Assembly: GCA_028277605.1 (NCBI GenBank) | Contig: JANQFZ010000044.1 | Location: 1-50,632 of the forward strand | Direction: 5' to 3' | Length of the DNA stretch: 50,632 bases | Origin: Vallitaleaceae bacterium | Lineage (GTDB): Bacteria; Bacillota; Clostridia; Lachnospirales; Vallitaleaceae | In this document: positions 1-7,913 of the stretch, piece by piece | How the letters are laid out: each line of letters begins with the position of its first letter | How positions within the stretch are numbered: position 1 is the first letter of the stretch | Notes under the pieces: generated by a model | Told to the model about the DNA's origin: nothing | Database searches by the model: none | The model's input: the letters and a program-made list of their open reading frames with translations, nothing else | Translations under genes and position numbers: made by a program

Positions 1-38
1 TATTTGTCAAGTGTCATTTAAGGTGTGTTAATTGTTCT

Positions 39-65
39 AAAAAACATTCTAAAGAATGTTTTTTT
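39..65 (+). terminator. Rho-independent terminator of an upstream gene
   Basis: A 10-11 bp A/T-rich stem with CATTC/GAATG at its tip and a 4-base loop (TAAA) is followed directly by a run of seven T. It ends a plus-strand transcript that enters from outside the window. Confidence 0.8.
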
Positions 66-66
66 G

Positions 67-95
67 TTGTACTGACACGGTTTATATGATAAAAT
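67..95 (+). promoter_or_regulatory. Candidate sigma-A promoter for the cheX-like gene and trmL
   Basis: TTGTAC at 67-72, a 17-base spacer and TAAAAT at 90-95, about 43 bases before the start codon at 138. It follows the upstream terminator directly. Confidence 0.5.
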
Positions 96-137
96 GAAAT
101 TAATTGGAAATAAATCTAAAATTTAGGAGGTTCATCA

Positions 138-614
138 ATGTCAACTGTTAATGTAGAGTATATCAATCCCTTTATAGAAGCATCTAAAAACATATTAAAA
201 GATGTATGTCAGATATCTATTCAATTGGATAAACCCTATTTAAAAGAGCCAAAGTACAAGGGGAATTTTATTCTCATCATCATTGGTGTCACAGGTGAAA
301 TAAGAGGTCAAGTTGTTATAAGCCTTAAAGAAGAGACGGGATGCTTATTAGCATCAAAAATGATGATGGGTATGAGCGTTCCAGAGCTTAATGATATGGC
401 TAAGAGTGCTATAAGTGAACTAGCAAATATTGTTCTTGGTAATGCTGCAACACTATTTTCTAAGAAAGGTATTTCTTTAGATATAACACCTCCATCTATA
501 TGTCTTGGTGATAATATATCTATTTCTGTCAACCATACACCAAGTATATGTATACCACTTGCAATAGATGAAAATAATAAAATTGAACTTAACGTGGCTA
601 TTGAAAAAGCATAA
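138..614 (+). CDS. CheX-like chemotaxis phosphatase-family protein
   Basis: A 158-residue cytoplasmic protein of the CheC/CheX/FliY type. CheX proteins dephosphorylate CheY-P using an E-x2-N motif on a surface helix; here the segment ISELANIVLGNA carries Glu94 and Asn97 in that spacing. The preceding segment, about 44-75 (ILIIIGVTGEIRGQVVIS), fits the beta strand and glycine-rich turn of the family. Full length and single domain. The start has AGGAGG 9 bases upstream. trmL follows after 12 bases, so the two are probably cotranscribed. No chemotaxis kinase or receptor lies nearby, and some clostridial CheX paralogues are not tied to CheY, so the phosphatase role is inferred from family. Confidence 0.75.
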   Translation: MSTVNVEYINPFIEASKNILKDVCQISIQLDKPYLKEPKYKGNFILIIIGVTGEIRGQVVISLKEETGCLLASKMMMGMSVPELNDMAKSAISELANIVLGNAATLFSKKGISLDITPPSICLGDNISISVNHTPSICIPLAIDENNKIELNVAIEKA

Positions 615-626
615 GGTGGCAGTATC

Positions 627-1115
627 ATGAATATCGTTTTGCATGAACCAGAAATACCATATAATACAGGGAATATTGGAAGAACATGTGTTGCTACTGG
701 TGCATCTCTACACCTAATAGAACCTTTAGGTTTTAATCTTGATGAAAAAGCAATTAAAAGGGCGGGGTTAGATTATTGGGACAAGCTAGATCTAAAGGTT
801 TATTTAGATTTTGAGGATTTTATTACAAAGAACCCTAATGCAAAGTTATATATGGCAACAACCAAAGCAAAAAACAACTATTCCGACATTGTTTATGAAC
901 CCAACAGCTTTATTATGTTTGGTAAAGAAAGCGCAGGGATACCAGAAGAAATTCTTTTAAAATACCCAGAAACAAGTATTAGAATCCCCATGAAATCTGA
1001 GATACGTTCACTAAACTTATCTAATTCAGTATCCATTGTATTATACGAAGCACTCAGACAGCATGGCTTTAAACAATTGCAGCAGGAAGGGCAGCTTCAT
1101 AGACACAAATGGTAA
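627..1115 (+). CDS. trmL: tRNA (cytidine/uridine-34-2'-O)-methyltransferase TrmL
   Basis: A 162-residue SPOUT methyltransferase that 2'-O-methylates the wobble base of tRNA-Leu isoacceptors. The N-terminus (IVLHEPEIPYNTGNIGRTC) is the TrmL signature with the Asn-x-Gly-x-x-x-Arg substrate and catalytic region. The C-terminal knot that binds S-adenosylmethionine is visible as MFGKESAGIPEEIL and IPM...RSLNLSNSVSIVLYE. Length equals the usual 155-165 residues, and the TrmD/TrmJ extension is absent. AAGGTGG lies 7 bases before the ATG. It is the second gene of a short unit with the CheX-like gene and ends at a terminator facing the histidine kinase gene. Confidence 0.95.
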   Translation: MNIVLHEPEIPYNTGNIGRTCVATGASLHLIEPLGFNLDEKAIKRAGLDYWDKLDLKVYLDFEDFITKNPNAKLYMATTKAKNNYSDIVYEPNSFIMFGKESAGIPEEILLKYPETSIRIPMKSEIRSLNLSNSVSIVLYEALRQHGFKQLQQEGQLHRHKW

Positions 1116-1124
1116 ATAAAAGCT

Positions 1125-1152
1125 AAACAAGTGCATGGCACTTGTTTTTATT
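1125..1152 (+). terminator. Terminator between convergent trmL and kinase gene
   Basis: A 10-bp stem, AAACAAGTGC paired with GCACTTGTTT, with a 3-base loop (ATG), followed by T-rich sequence. It serves trmL and may also serve the opposing kinase transcript. Confidence 0.8.
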
Positions 1153-2587
1153 TTTGGAATAATTTCCTGCTGTAATCCGTTGCTGGCAGAGTAAAGGAAA
1201 ACCGTGTACCTACATTTTCTTCGCTAGTCACTGTTATTTTTTCATCATGCGCTTTTATTATCTGTCTTACAATGGATAATCCAAGCCCTGTACCTTGTCT
1301 ATGCTTGCCTCTAGAGGGATCTCCTTTGTAGAATCTATCCCAAATGTATTTTAATTCATTCTTATTAATGCCTGGTCCAGTATCTTCTATGACAACAGTA
1401 GCTTTGCTACCTGTTAATGAAGTTTCTATGGTAATTTTATCGTCTTCTTCACAAAACTTTACAGCATTATCAATTAAGTTATAGATAACCCTTTGGATTT
1501 TATCTATATCTCCAATGACATAAAGCTCTTTTTTATCGATTAACAAGGTAATGTCTATTTTTTTATTCACAATTTTTTGCTCAAACTGTGAGAGAGTCTT
1601 ACGGATCATATAATGAATATCAAAGTTAGTACGTTCAACGGTCATTTCTGAGTTTTCCATACTGTTTAAAAGAAGAATATCATTGGTTAGCTTTGCTAAA
1701 CGATTAGCTTCATCTAAAACAATGTTAAGATATTTTTCCTGATGCTCATAAGATATGGTTTTATCCAATATAGCTTGCACATAGCCCTTTATAGAAGTTA
1801 AAGGCGAACGGATATCATGAGATATATTAGCAATAAAGCTTTTGCGCATATCTTCTAATTTTTCCAGCTCGATTGCCATATAGTTTAGATTATTTGCAAC
1901 ATCTTTAAACTCTTTTTCGGAATGCTCCGTAACTCTAGTATTAAAGTCGCCATTGGCTATAGCGGTAGCTGTTTTATTTATCTCATTAAAAAATAATGAA
2001 ATACGACGTGAAAAAATAAAATTCAATATGGATAATAACAGTATTGTAATAATTAGAAATATAAAGGTAAAGACATAGATAAAACGAAGGTTCTTTTCCA
2101 ATGTAGGTATATTGGAATGCATGACAATAATCCCTTTTATTTCATGGTTAGCAATAACAGGAACTGCAACCGTTATCACACGCTGATCAAACATACCATG
2201 AAAGGTTCCTGTCATGGTTATTATTTCTCCATCCAGAGCTCTATTTATGGAATCATTATCTATTTTTTTTCCACCTAAAGAATAATAGCCCCTCTCAGAA
2301 TCGATATATATGCTACCACCCTTAGACATAACCCAGATACGTGCCTGAAGGTGATAGCTTAGAATCTGAATATATTGATTAAAGTCAATAGCATCCATTT
2401 GGTCACCATAGTATGCTTTAATATATTGGTAACTGATAGATTTGCTTTCCTGAACCATACGCTCCTGCTGCTGCTTAATAAAATAGTTTTCCACTACTTT
2501 ATTAAATAAGCTGGTAAAGAAGATAAATATAGCAAAAGCAAGAAATAAATAGGTTTTTAGATATCTGCTTAAAAAGGAATGAAACAT
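1148..2587 (-). CDS. Membrane sensor histidine kinase
   Basis: A 479-residue sensor kinase. A transmembrane helix at about 11-29 and a second at about 168-192 enclose an extracytoplasmic sensor region of about 135 residues. A HAMP linker follows (about 190-240), then the HisKA H-box NISHDIRSPLTSIKGY with His257 as the predicted phosphorylation site. The HATPase_c domain shows the N-box (NLIDNAVKF), G1 (EDTGPGI) and G2 (GTGLGLSIV). It overlaps the response-regulator gene by one base (TAATG) and so is translationally coupled to it. Architecture resembles PhoR/ResE/YycG-type kinases. The signal sensed cannot be read from sequence. Confidence 0.93.
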   Translation of the reverse strand: MFHSFLSRYLKTYLFLAFAIFIFFTSLFNKVVENYFIKQQQERMVQESKSISYQYIKAYYGDQMDAIDFNQYIQILSYHLQARIWVMSKGGSIYIDSERGYYSLGGKKIDNDSINRALDGEIITMTGTFHGMFDQRVITVAVPVIANHEIKGIIVMHSNIPTLEKNLRFIYVFTFIFLIITILLLSILNFIFSRRISLFFNEINKTATAIANGDFNTRVTEHSEKEFKDVANNLNYMAIELEKLEDMRKSFIANISHDIRSPLTSIKGYVQAILDKTISYEHQEKYLNIVLDEANRLAKLTNDILLLNSMENSEMTVERTNFDIHYMIRKTLSQFEQKIVNKKIDITLLIDKKELYVIGDIDKIQRVIYNLIDNAVKFCEEDDKITIETSLTGSKATVVIEDTGPGINKNELKYIWDRFYKGDPSRGKHRQGTGLGLSIVRQIIKAHDEKITVTSEENVGTRFSFTLPATDYSRKLFQK

Positions 2588-3270
2588 TATTTCACCTCAA
2601 ATTTGTATCCAATCCCCCACACGGTTTTTATTCCCCATGAATCGGTTTCACTTATTTTTTCTCTTATTCTTTTAATGTGTACATCCACAGTACGAGTGTC
2701 ACCGATGTACTCGTACCCCCATATACGGTCTAACAACTGTTCTCTGGTAAATACCTGATTAGGGTTGGATGCTAGGAAAAATAGCAATTCCAGCTCTTTA
2801 GGAGGCATATCAATGGTTTCATTTTTATACATTACGGTGTAGTTGGATAGATTTATGGTCAGATTAGGTACGACCACCTGTTTACTCTTATAATTTTTAG
2901 GGTTATACCTTCTAAGAACAGCCTTAACTCTTGCAGTTAATTCCTTGGTATCAAAAGGTTTTACGATATAGTCGTCTGCTCCTAATTCTAGACCTAGGAT
3001 TTTATCAAAGGTTTCACCTTTAGCTGTCAGCATAATAATAGGTATATTACTTATTTTTCTAATCTCTTTACAAACATCATAGCCATCTCTCCCAGGAAGC
3101 ATAAGATCTAAAATAACCAAATTAGGGGCATAGGTTTGAAAAACAGTAATTGCATCATTCCCATTATGGGCAACATTGGTTTCGTAACCTTCTTTAATAA
3201 GATAAAGAGAGATGAGTTCAGATATATTTACATCATCATCAACAATTAAAATCTTAGATTTGATATCCAT
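2587..3270 (-). CDS. OmpR/PhoB-family response regulator
   Basis: A 227-residue DNA-binding response regulator and partner of the kinase encoded directly downstream. The receiver domain (1-115) has the acidic pair in LIVDDD, the phospho-acceptor Asp55 in LVILDLMLPG, the conserved Thr in IIMLTAKG and Lys in YIVKPF. A winged-helix domain (about 130-227) ends with RTVDVHIKRIREKI and TVWGIGYKFE, the PhoB-type recognition helix and wing. I chose the ATG at 3270, three codons inside the longest open frame, because AAGGAAGG sits about 9 bases before it. Whether the pair has its own promoter or is read from mutS2 is unclear. Confidence 0.93.
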   Translation of the reverse strand: MDIKSKILIVDDDVNISELISLYLIKEGYETNVAHNGNDAITVFQTYAPNLVILDLMLPGRDGYDVCKEIRKISNIPIIMLTAKGETFDKILGLELGADDYIVKPFDTKELTARVKAVLRRYNPKNYKSKQVVVPNLTINLSNYTVMYKNETIDMPPKELELLFFLASNPNQVFTREQLLDRIWGYEYIGDTRTVDVHIKRIREKISETDSWGIKTVWGIGYKFEVK

Positions 3271-3332
3271 AGAGGACACCTTCCTTTATATTAAATTAAA
3301 CATATTTTGTATTCCTATATGGTACAGAGGAT

Positions 3333-3350
3333 AAACTAATATATTAGTTT
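3333..3350. promoter_or_regulatory. Perfect 18-bp palindrome between mutS2 and the response regulator
   Basis: AAACTAATA joined to TATTAGTTT with no spacer. It touches the mutS2 stop codon and lies about 60 bases upstream of the response-regulator start. No T-run follows on the minus strand, so it is a poor terminator. It could be an operator for the adjacent two-component system. Confidence 0.4.
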
Positions 3351-5737
3351 TATTTAAAAAAGACTATAGTAACACCAGAATCTCCTTCACCAAAGCTGCC
3401 TAATCGATAGGATTTTACATATTTAACCTTTTTTAAAAATGTATGAATTGCAGCTCGCAATGTACCAGTACCTTTACCATGAATAACAGTTATCTGAGGT
3501 AAATGAGATAAATAAGCATCATCTAGATACTTATCAATATGACCAATAGCTTCTTCAACCGTCGAACCTCTCACATCGACTTCTGGAGAAATAGCATAGG
3601 CTTTAGAAAAGCTGGTTTTGCCATTCTCCACCTGTTTAGGTTTTGATAGGTTTGATTTTTCTTCTTTCATCGCGCTGATATTAGATAGATGAACGGATGT
3701 TTTCATAATTCCAAGCTGAACCTGAAGCTCTCCTTTATTATTGGGAGGTGAAAGGACGGTACCTTTTTGGTTAAAAGTGTGGACAAAAATTGTATCCCCT
3801 ACAGCAATTTTAGCTGGCTGCTTAGTTTTAACCTTTGGTTTTGGTTGATAGGACATTTGCTGCTCTAAATCCGTTAGTTTGTCCCTTAACTTAGAACGTT
3901 CGCCTTCAAGTGATTTATGATCATATGTGGCTGAATGTTTCATCATTTTGTTCATTCTTTTAATGATCTGGTCAGCATCATCCTTAGCTTGTCTAACAAT
4001 CGTGTATGCTTCGTCACGCGCGTTTCTTAAAAGCTTATCTCTTTGGTTATTTAACTTTTCTTTTTGTTTGGATACCTTGTCTTTTAAAATCTCCGCTTCT
4101 TTTCTGTATTGTTCTGCTTTTTCTTTCTCTATTATTACTGTTTTTTTGCTGACTTCTAAATCCGTAATAAGATCTTCAAATTGCACAGCCTTGTGTTCTA
4201 AAAGCTCTTTTGCATCATCAATAATACTATCTGGAAGACCTAAACGTTTAGAAATAGCAAAGGCATTACTTTTACCAGGTATACCTATTAATAACTTATA
4301 AGTGGGTTTGAGTGTTTGGACATCAAACTCACAGCAGGCATTTTCAACATTATCTGTAGATAGCGCATAAACTTTTAGCTCACTATAATGGGTTGTAGCA
4401 GCCGTCATGCTTCCTCTAGAACGCAGGGTTTCTAAAATGGACATGGCTAATGCCGCTCCCTCTGTAGGGTCTGTTCCAGCTCCAAGTTCATCAAATAAAA
4501 CAAGGGATTGGCTGGTTGCCTCCTTTAAAATATTGATAATGTTGACCATATGGGATGAAAATGTACTTAAGCTTTGTTCGATGCTTTGCTCATCACCAAT
4601 ATCTGCAAATACATCATCAAAGACCGTTAGATGTGATTGATCAAATGCAGGTATATGGAGTCCCGATTGTCCCATGAGTGTTAATAAACCAATGGTTTTT
4701 AAGGTGACGGTTTTTCCACCCGTATTAGGTCCAGTAATCATCAAAGTCTTAAATGATTTCCCAAGTTGGATATCAATAGGAACTACGGTTGAAGTTTCAA
4801 GCAATGGATGTCTAGCCTTTTTTATATGAATGTAGTTATCTCCGTCATAAATGGGTTCCGTAGCATTCAATGCAATAGAAAGCTCCGCTTTAGCAAAAGT
4901 AAAATCTAATTGAGTCAGAAGATTACTATTTGACTTTAATACAATGACATGTTCGCAAGCAAAGTTACTTAGTTTTTGCAGGATTTTCTGAATTTCATTC
5001 TTTTCATTTGTTTCGAGTTGTTTTAGTTTATTGTTGAGTTCAACAACAGCAATAGGCTCTATAAAAAGAGTTGATCCAGACGCAGACTGATCATGTATCA
5101 TTCCTTTAAAGCTGTGACGGTATTCTTGCTTGATAGGAACACAATACCGATCATTCCGAATGGTAATCAGTGCATCTTGCAACATTGTTTTGCTAGAGGA
5201 TGCGTTGATAATTTTATGGAGGGACTGTTTGATTTTGTCATGCGTTCGTGCTGTCTCTTTTCTTATGGTGTAAAGGGCTTGACTTGCATCATCAGCAATT
5301 TCTTCTTCAGATATGATACATCGATGAATCTCTTTATAAAGAACTCCAAGAGGATCAATTTCTTCAAATAAGGTAATTAGCCTAGTATTATCTATACTAT
5401 CATTTTTGTTAGTGGCTTTACTATAGGTTTTAACATTTTTACATACTCTTAAGCATTCTCCAATATGCATGAGTTCTAATATTGATAGGGTACCACCTAT
5501 TTCTAATCTTTTTAGAGCAGAACGAATATCTTTAATTCCGCCTAAGGGCAGAGAACCACGTTTGAAAATCATGGAAACGGCTTCTGATGTTTCCTGTTGT
5601 TTTTCTTTTATGGTATCTATTTTAGTATAGGGGGTGAGTTTATGAGACACTTCCTTACCCATTTTAGATACGGTCTTATCCGTGAGCTTTTGAATGATTT
5701 TATCATATTCTAATGTGTGTAAAACTCTTTTATTCAT
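3350..5737 (-). CDS. mutS2: Endonuclease MutS2 / collided-ribosome rescue ATPase
   Basis: A MutS2 protein of 795 residues from the chosen start. Family members bind branched DNA and suppress recombination; in Bacillus the protein (also called RqcU) acts on collided ribosomes. The core and clamp occupy about 1-310. The ATPase has Walker A GPNTGGKT, Walker B LVLFDELGAGTDPTEGA and the helix around TTHYSELK. A coiled-coil (about 510-620) joins the C-terminal Smr nuclease domain with VDVRGSTVEEA and IHGKGTGTLR. The frame is open 10 codons further to 5767, but GGTGG lies 6 bases before the ATG at 5737 and MNKRVLHTLEYDKI is the usual MutS2 N-terminus. Confidence 0.95.
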   Translation of the reverse strand: MNKRVLHTLEYDKIIQKLTDKTVSKMGKEVSHKLTPYTKIDTIKEKQQETSEAVSMIFKRGSLPLGGIKDIRSALKRLEIGGTLSILELMHIGECLRVCKNVKTYSKATNKNDSIDNTRLITLFEEIDPLGVLYKEIHRCIISEEEIADDASQALYTIRKETARTHDKIKQSLHKIINASSSKTMLQDALITIRNDRYCVPIKQEYRHSFKGMIHDQSASGSTLFIEPIAVVELNNKLKQLETNEKNEIQKILQKLSNFACEHVIVLKSNSNLLTQLDFTFAKAELSIALNATEPIYDGDNYIHIKKARHPLLETSTVVPIDIQLGKSFKTLMITGPNTGGKTVTLKTIGLLTLMGQSGLHIPAFDQSHLTVFDDVFADIGDEQSIEQSLSTFSSHMVNIINILKEATSQSLVLFDELGAGTDPTEGAALAMSILETLRSRGSMTAATTHYSELKVYALSTDNVENACCEFDVQTLKPTYKLLIGIPGKSNAFAISKRLGLPDSIIDDAKELLEHKAVQFEDLITDLEVSKKTVIIEKEKAEQYRKEAEILKDKVSKQKEKLNNQRDKLLRNARDEAYTIVRQAKDDADQIIKRMNKMMKHSATYDHKSLEGERSKLRDKLTDLEQQMSYQPKPKVKTKQPAKIAVGDTIFVHTFNQKGTVLSPPNNKGELQVQLGIMKTSVHLSNISAMKEEKSNLSKPKQVENGKTSFSKAYAISPEVDVRGSTVEEAIGHIDKYLDDAYLSHLPQITVIHGKGTGTLRAAIHTFLKKVKYVKSYRLGSFGEGDSGVTIVFFK

Positions 5738-5993
5738 CATGTACCACCATTTTCTTTTATAAGGCATATAGTAGCATAAAATCTCTACTATTTTTACTAG
5801 TCATATACTTATAGTTATTTTACAACAAACCAATGTAAATGAAAAGCTTAAAGTTTTGTAAGCTTCTTTGCTTTATATTGGTTAGTATCAGCGGTCAAAT
5901 TTTATTCTATTTAATTCTAAAATCTTTGAGGTGTACATACACTATATATAGCTTAGCGTCCAATTTAGCTATTGAGGATTCCAATTATCCTTA

Positions 5994-6045
5994 TTATGAC
6001 TGCATTTAACTTATAGAAATTATGACTGTATTTAATCTATAGAAA
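5994..6045 (+). repeat. Tandem 26-bp direct repeat, two copies
   Basis: Two adjacent units begin TTATGACTG and end ATAGAAA. They differ at three positions (GC/GT after ACT, and CTT/TCT before ATAG). A third unit begins at 6046 but stops matching after four bases. Confidence 0.8.
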
Positions 6046-6056
6046 TTACGAAAAAA

Positions 6057-6093
6057 GTTTCCAACATAAGTAAAATGCTTCGTTTCCTAACAT
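6057..6093 (+). repeat. Spaced direct repeat GTTTCC(T)AACATAAG
   Basis: GTTTCC-AACATAAG occurs, then after about 15 bases GTTTCCTAACATAAG; the copies differ only by one inserted T. With the tandem repeat just before it, this suggests local replication slippage or remnants of a short element. Confidence 0.65.
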
Positions 6094-6174
6094 AAGATTT
6101 AGATAGTATAAGAGCTATTGATATACAATATCTTGTGCATCAAAAGTTATGGCCCCAATAAATTTAAAATAATA

Positions 6175-6203
6175 TTACAAAACTATTAAATTTATGGTAT
6201 AAT
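6175..6203 (+). promoter_or_regulatory. Candidate sigma-A promoter for the M23 peptidase-bactofilin pair
   Basis: TTACAA (6175-6180), 17 bases, then a perfect TATAAT (6198-6203), 52 bases before the start codon. Confidence 0.55.
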
Positions 6204-6255
6204 GTACAATGCATGGAATAATTAGGAATTACATAACTAAAGGCAGGTTGAAGTT

Positions 6256-7302
6256 ATGAAATGGATAACTAAATCTAATAATCACAAGGTTAAAGGCAGA
6301 GAATACATAACATTTATCATTATGCTCAATCCTACTAAAAGTCCTAAGACCATTAAAATACCTAAGTGGATAAGATTTCCAATATACTTTGTAATTATAG
6401 TAGGCGTGTTATCGGCTCTATTGTATATGCAACGTGTTACTAAGCTTGAGGGTGAGGTTTCTTCTAATAATTCTCAGATACTGACTCAGCAGTTAACGAA
6501 TGAAGAAAAGACTAAGAGGATTGAAGAATTAGAGAAGAAAAATGAGGATTTGATCACTTCTCAAGATAAAAAATTAAAATCTTTGCAGGATGAAGCTGAA
6601 AATTTAATGCATCGTTTAGTAGAACTAGAAGAGCATAAGGCAGCTATAGATTCTAAAATTAATAGTACAGAAAAAACAACGGATAGACAGCCAAGTGAGT
6701 CTATAAAGAAGATTGAAGCTAATTCCATCACTCAATTACCTAATTCAAATAATCCAATAAAATCCGATGATTTATCATTTGATGAACAATTAGATAGTAT
6801 TGAAGAAACACTAATGGCTGCAAATGATTTAATAAATATAGAAGTACAAGCGTATAATGAAATTGAAGAAAAAGTAGATGAAATTATACCGTACTTTGAA
6901 GCCTTCCCTTCAATTCTACCAATAAGCAATGCACGAATAACTTCTCATTATGGCTGGAGAAAAAATCCTTTTGGTTATAATAGCTATGAGTTTCATGAGG
7001 GTATTGATTTAAAAGCAAATACGGGTACACCAGTAAAAGCAACAGGTAAAGGAACAGTCACCCTTGCTGGTTACAAATCAGGTTATGGCTGGACGGTACT
7101 TATCGATCATGGTTATGGCTTTAAAACACGATATGCTCATAATTCCAAGTTAAAAGTATCAGAAGGAGATAAGGTTGTAAGAGGAGATACTATTGCGTAT
7201 TCTGGTAATACAGGACGAAGTACAGGTCCTCACGTTCACTATGAAGTTATTGAAAATGGACAGACACATAATCCACTAGATTACATATACGAAGGAGAAT
7301 AA
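6256..7302 (+). CDS. Membrane-anchored M23 (LytM) peptidoglycan endopeptidase
   Basis: A 348-residue protein with a basic cytoplasmic N-terminus, one transmembrane helix (about 41-57), a coiled coil (about 60-130), a polar linker and a C-terminal LytM/Peptidase_M23 domain (about 235-345). The zinc ligands are present: His and Asp of FHEGIDLK, and the HxH of GPHVHYE after SGNTGRSTG. It should therefore be an active D,D- or cross-bridge endopeptidase held at the outer face of the membrane, although some coiled-coil LytM proteins are only activators. The bactofilin gene starts 1 base after its stop. Paired M23-bactofilin genes set cell shape in other bacteria (Csd1-CcmA in Helicobacter), so a role in local wall remodelling is a reasonable inference. 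Confidence 0.9.
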   Translation: MKWITKSNNHKVKGREYITFIIMLNPTKSPKTIKIPKWIRFPIYFVIIVGVLSALLYMQRVTKLEGEVSSNNSQILTQQLTNEEKTKRIEELEKKNEDLITSQDKKLKSLQDEAENLMHRLVELEEHKAAIDSKINSTEKTTDRQPSESIKKIEANSITQLPNSNNPIKSDDLSFDEQLDSIEETLMAANDLINIEVQAYNEIEEKVDEIIPYFEAFPSILPISNARITSHYGWRKNPFGYNSYEFHEGIDLKANTGTPVKATGKGTVTLAGYKSGYGWTVLIDHGYGFKTRYAHNSKLKVSEGDKVVRGDTIAYSGNTGRSTGPHVHYEVIENGQTHNPLDYIYEGE

Positions 7303-7303
7303 A

Positions 7304-7711
7304 ATGTTTATGAAAAAATCTACTCAGAAACCAGAGTATGACAAGCCTATGACAATCATTGGTCAAGATACCGTATTAGAAGGAGCTGTACTAAAATCTT
7401 CTAAAGCTGTACAGATTAACGGAAAGTTTATAGGAGATATTCAGATTGATTCAAGCGTATCTATTGGAGAAACTGGTTTGATTCAAGGCAATATAAAAGC
7501 AAATTATTTGCTAGTGGCAGGGAAAATACAAGGGGATTGTGAGCTATCTTCACAGATACATCTGACTAGTACGGCAGTTATTAAAGGTAATATTATATGC
7601 GGTAGTATTATTATAGATGAAGGTGCACAAGTTAATGGAACTTGTAGTATGATATCAAGCGCTTCTCAACAAAGTAACAAACAAGAAAAAAAAGAGAATA
7701 GCAAAGCTTAA
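7304..7711 (+). CDS. Bactofilin (polymer-forming cytoskeletal protein)
   Basis: A 135-residue bactofilin. The central domain (about 17-115) is a right-handed beta helix read as short repeats with alternating hydrophobics and glycines (TIIGQDTVLEGAV, AVQINGKFIGDIQIDSSVSIG, GLIQGNIKANYLLVAGKIQGDC). Disordered charged tails lie at both ends. Bactofilins polymerise without nucleotide on the membrane and recruit wall enzymes. The start overlaps the peptidase operon: GGAG of the ribosome binding site lies inside the preceding stop region. A second ATG lies two codons in and cannot be excluded. A strong terminator follows. Confidence 0.92.
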   Translation: MFMKKSTQKPEYDKPMTIIGQDTVLEGAVLKSSKAVQINGKFIGDIQIDSSVSIGETGLIQGNIKANYLLVAGKIQGDCELSSQIHLTSTAVIKGNIICGSIIIDEGAQVNGTCSMISSASQQSNKQEKKENSKA

Positions 7712-7735
7712 TAAATTAATCTAAGTATATAGAAG

Positions 7736-7770
7736 GGTAAAGATGGTAGAACTACTATCTTTACCTTTTT
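7736..7770 (+). terminator. Terminator after the M23-bactofilin pair
   Basis: A 14-bp stem (GGTAAAGATGGTAG with CTACTATCTTTACC, one G-T pair) with a two-base tip, followed by TTTTTG. Confidence 0.85.
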
Positions 7771-7913
7771 GTTATTTTGATAACAAAGATAAGTCTTCCA
7801 TATATAAAAAAATAGTACTACAGCCCTATTAAATATTAACAAATTGTTCATTCTTTCTTAATAAGTTAATCCTATAATCAAATTATCAAATATTTTTATA
7901 TGGAGGGATAAAA

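Larger units (their letters stand above)
5768..6255. other. 488-base intergenic region with short direct repeats
   Basis: This lies between the divergent mutS2 and M23 peptidase genes. No convincing coding frame was found. It contains a 26-bp tandem repeat (5994-6045), a second spaced direct repeat (6057-6093) and a promoter for the peptidase gene (6175-6203). The rest is A/T-rich without recognisable signals. Confidence 0.6.

Noticed and set aside
3927..5371. Several plus-strand frames of 77-124 codons within mutS2
   Set aside because: They are antisense to a complete, conserved gene and lack ribosome sites.
5994..6093. Possible small CRISPR array
   Set aside because: Only two adjacent copies without spacers, plus an unrelated second repeat; no leader or cas genes.
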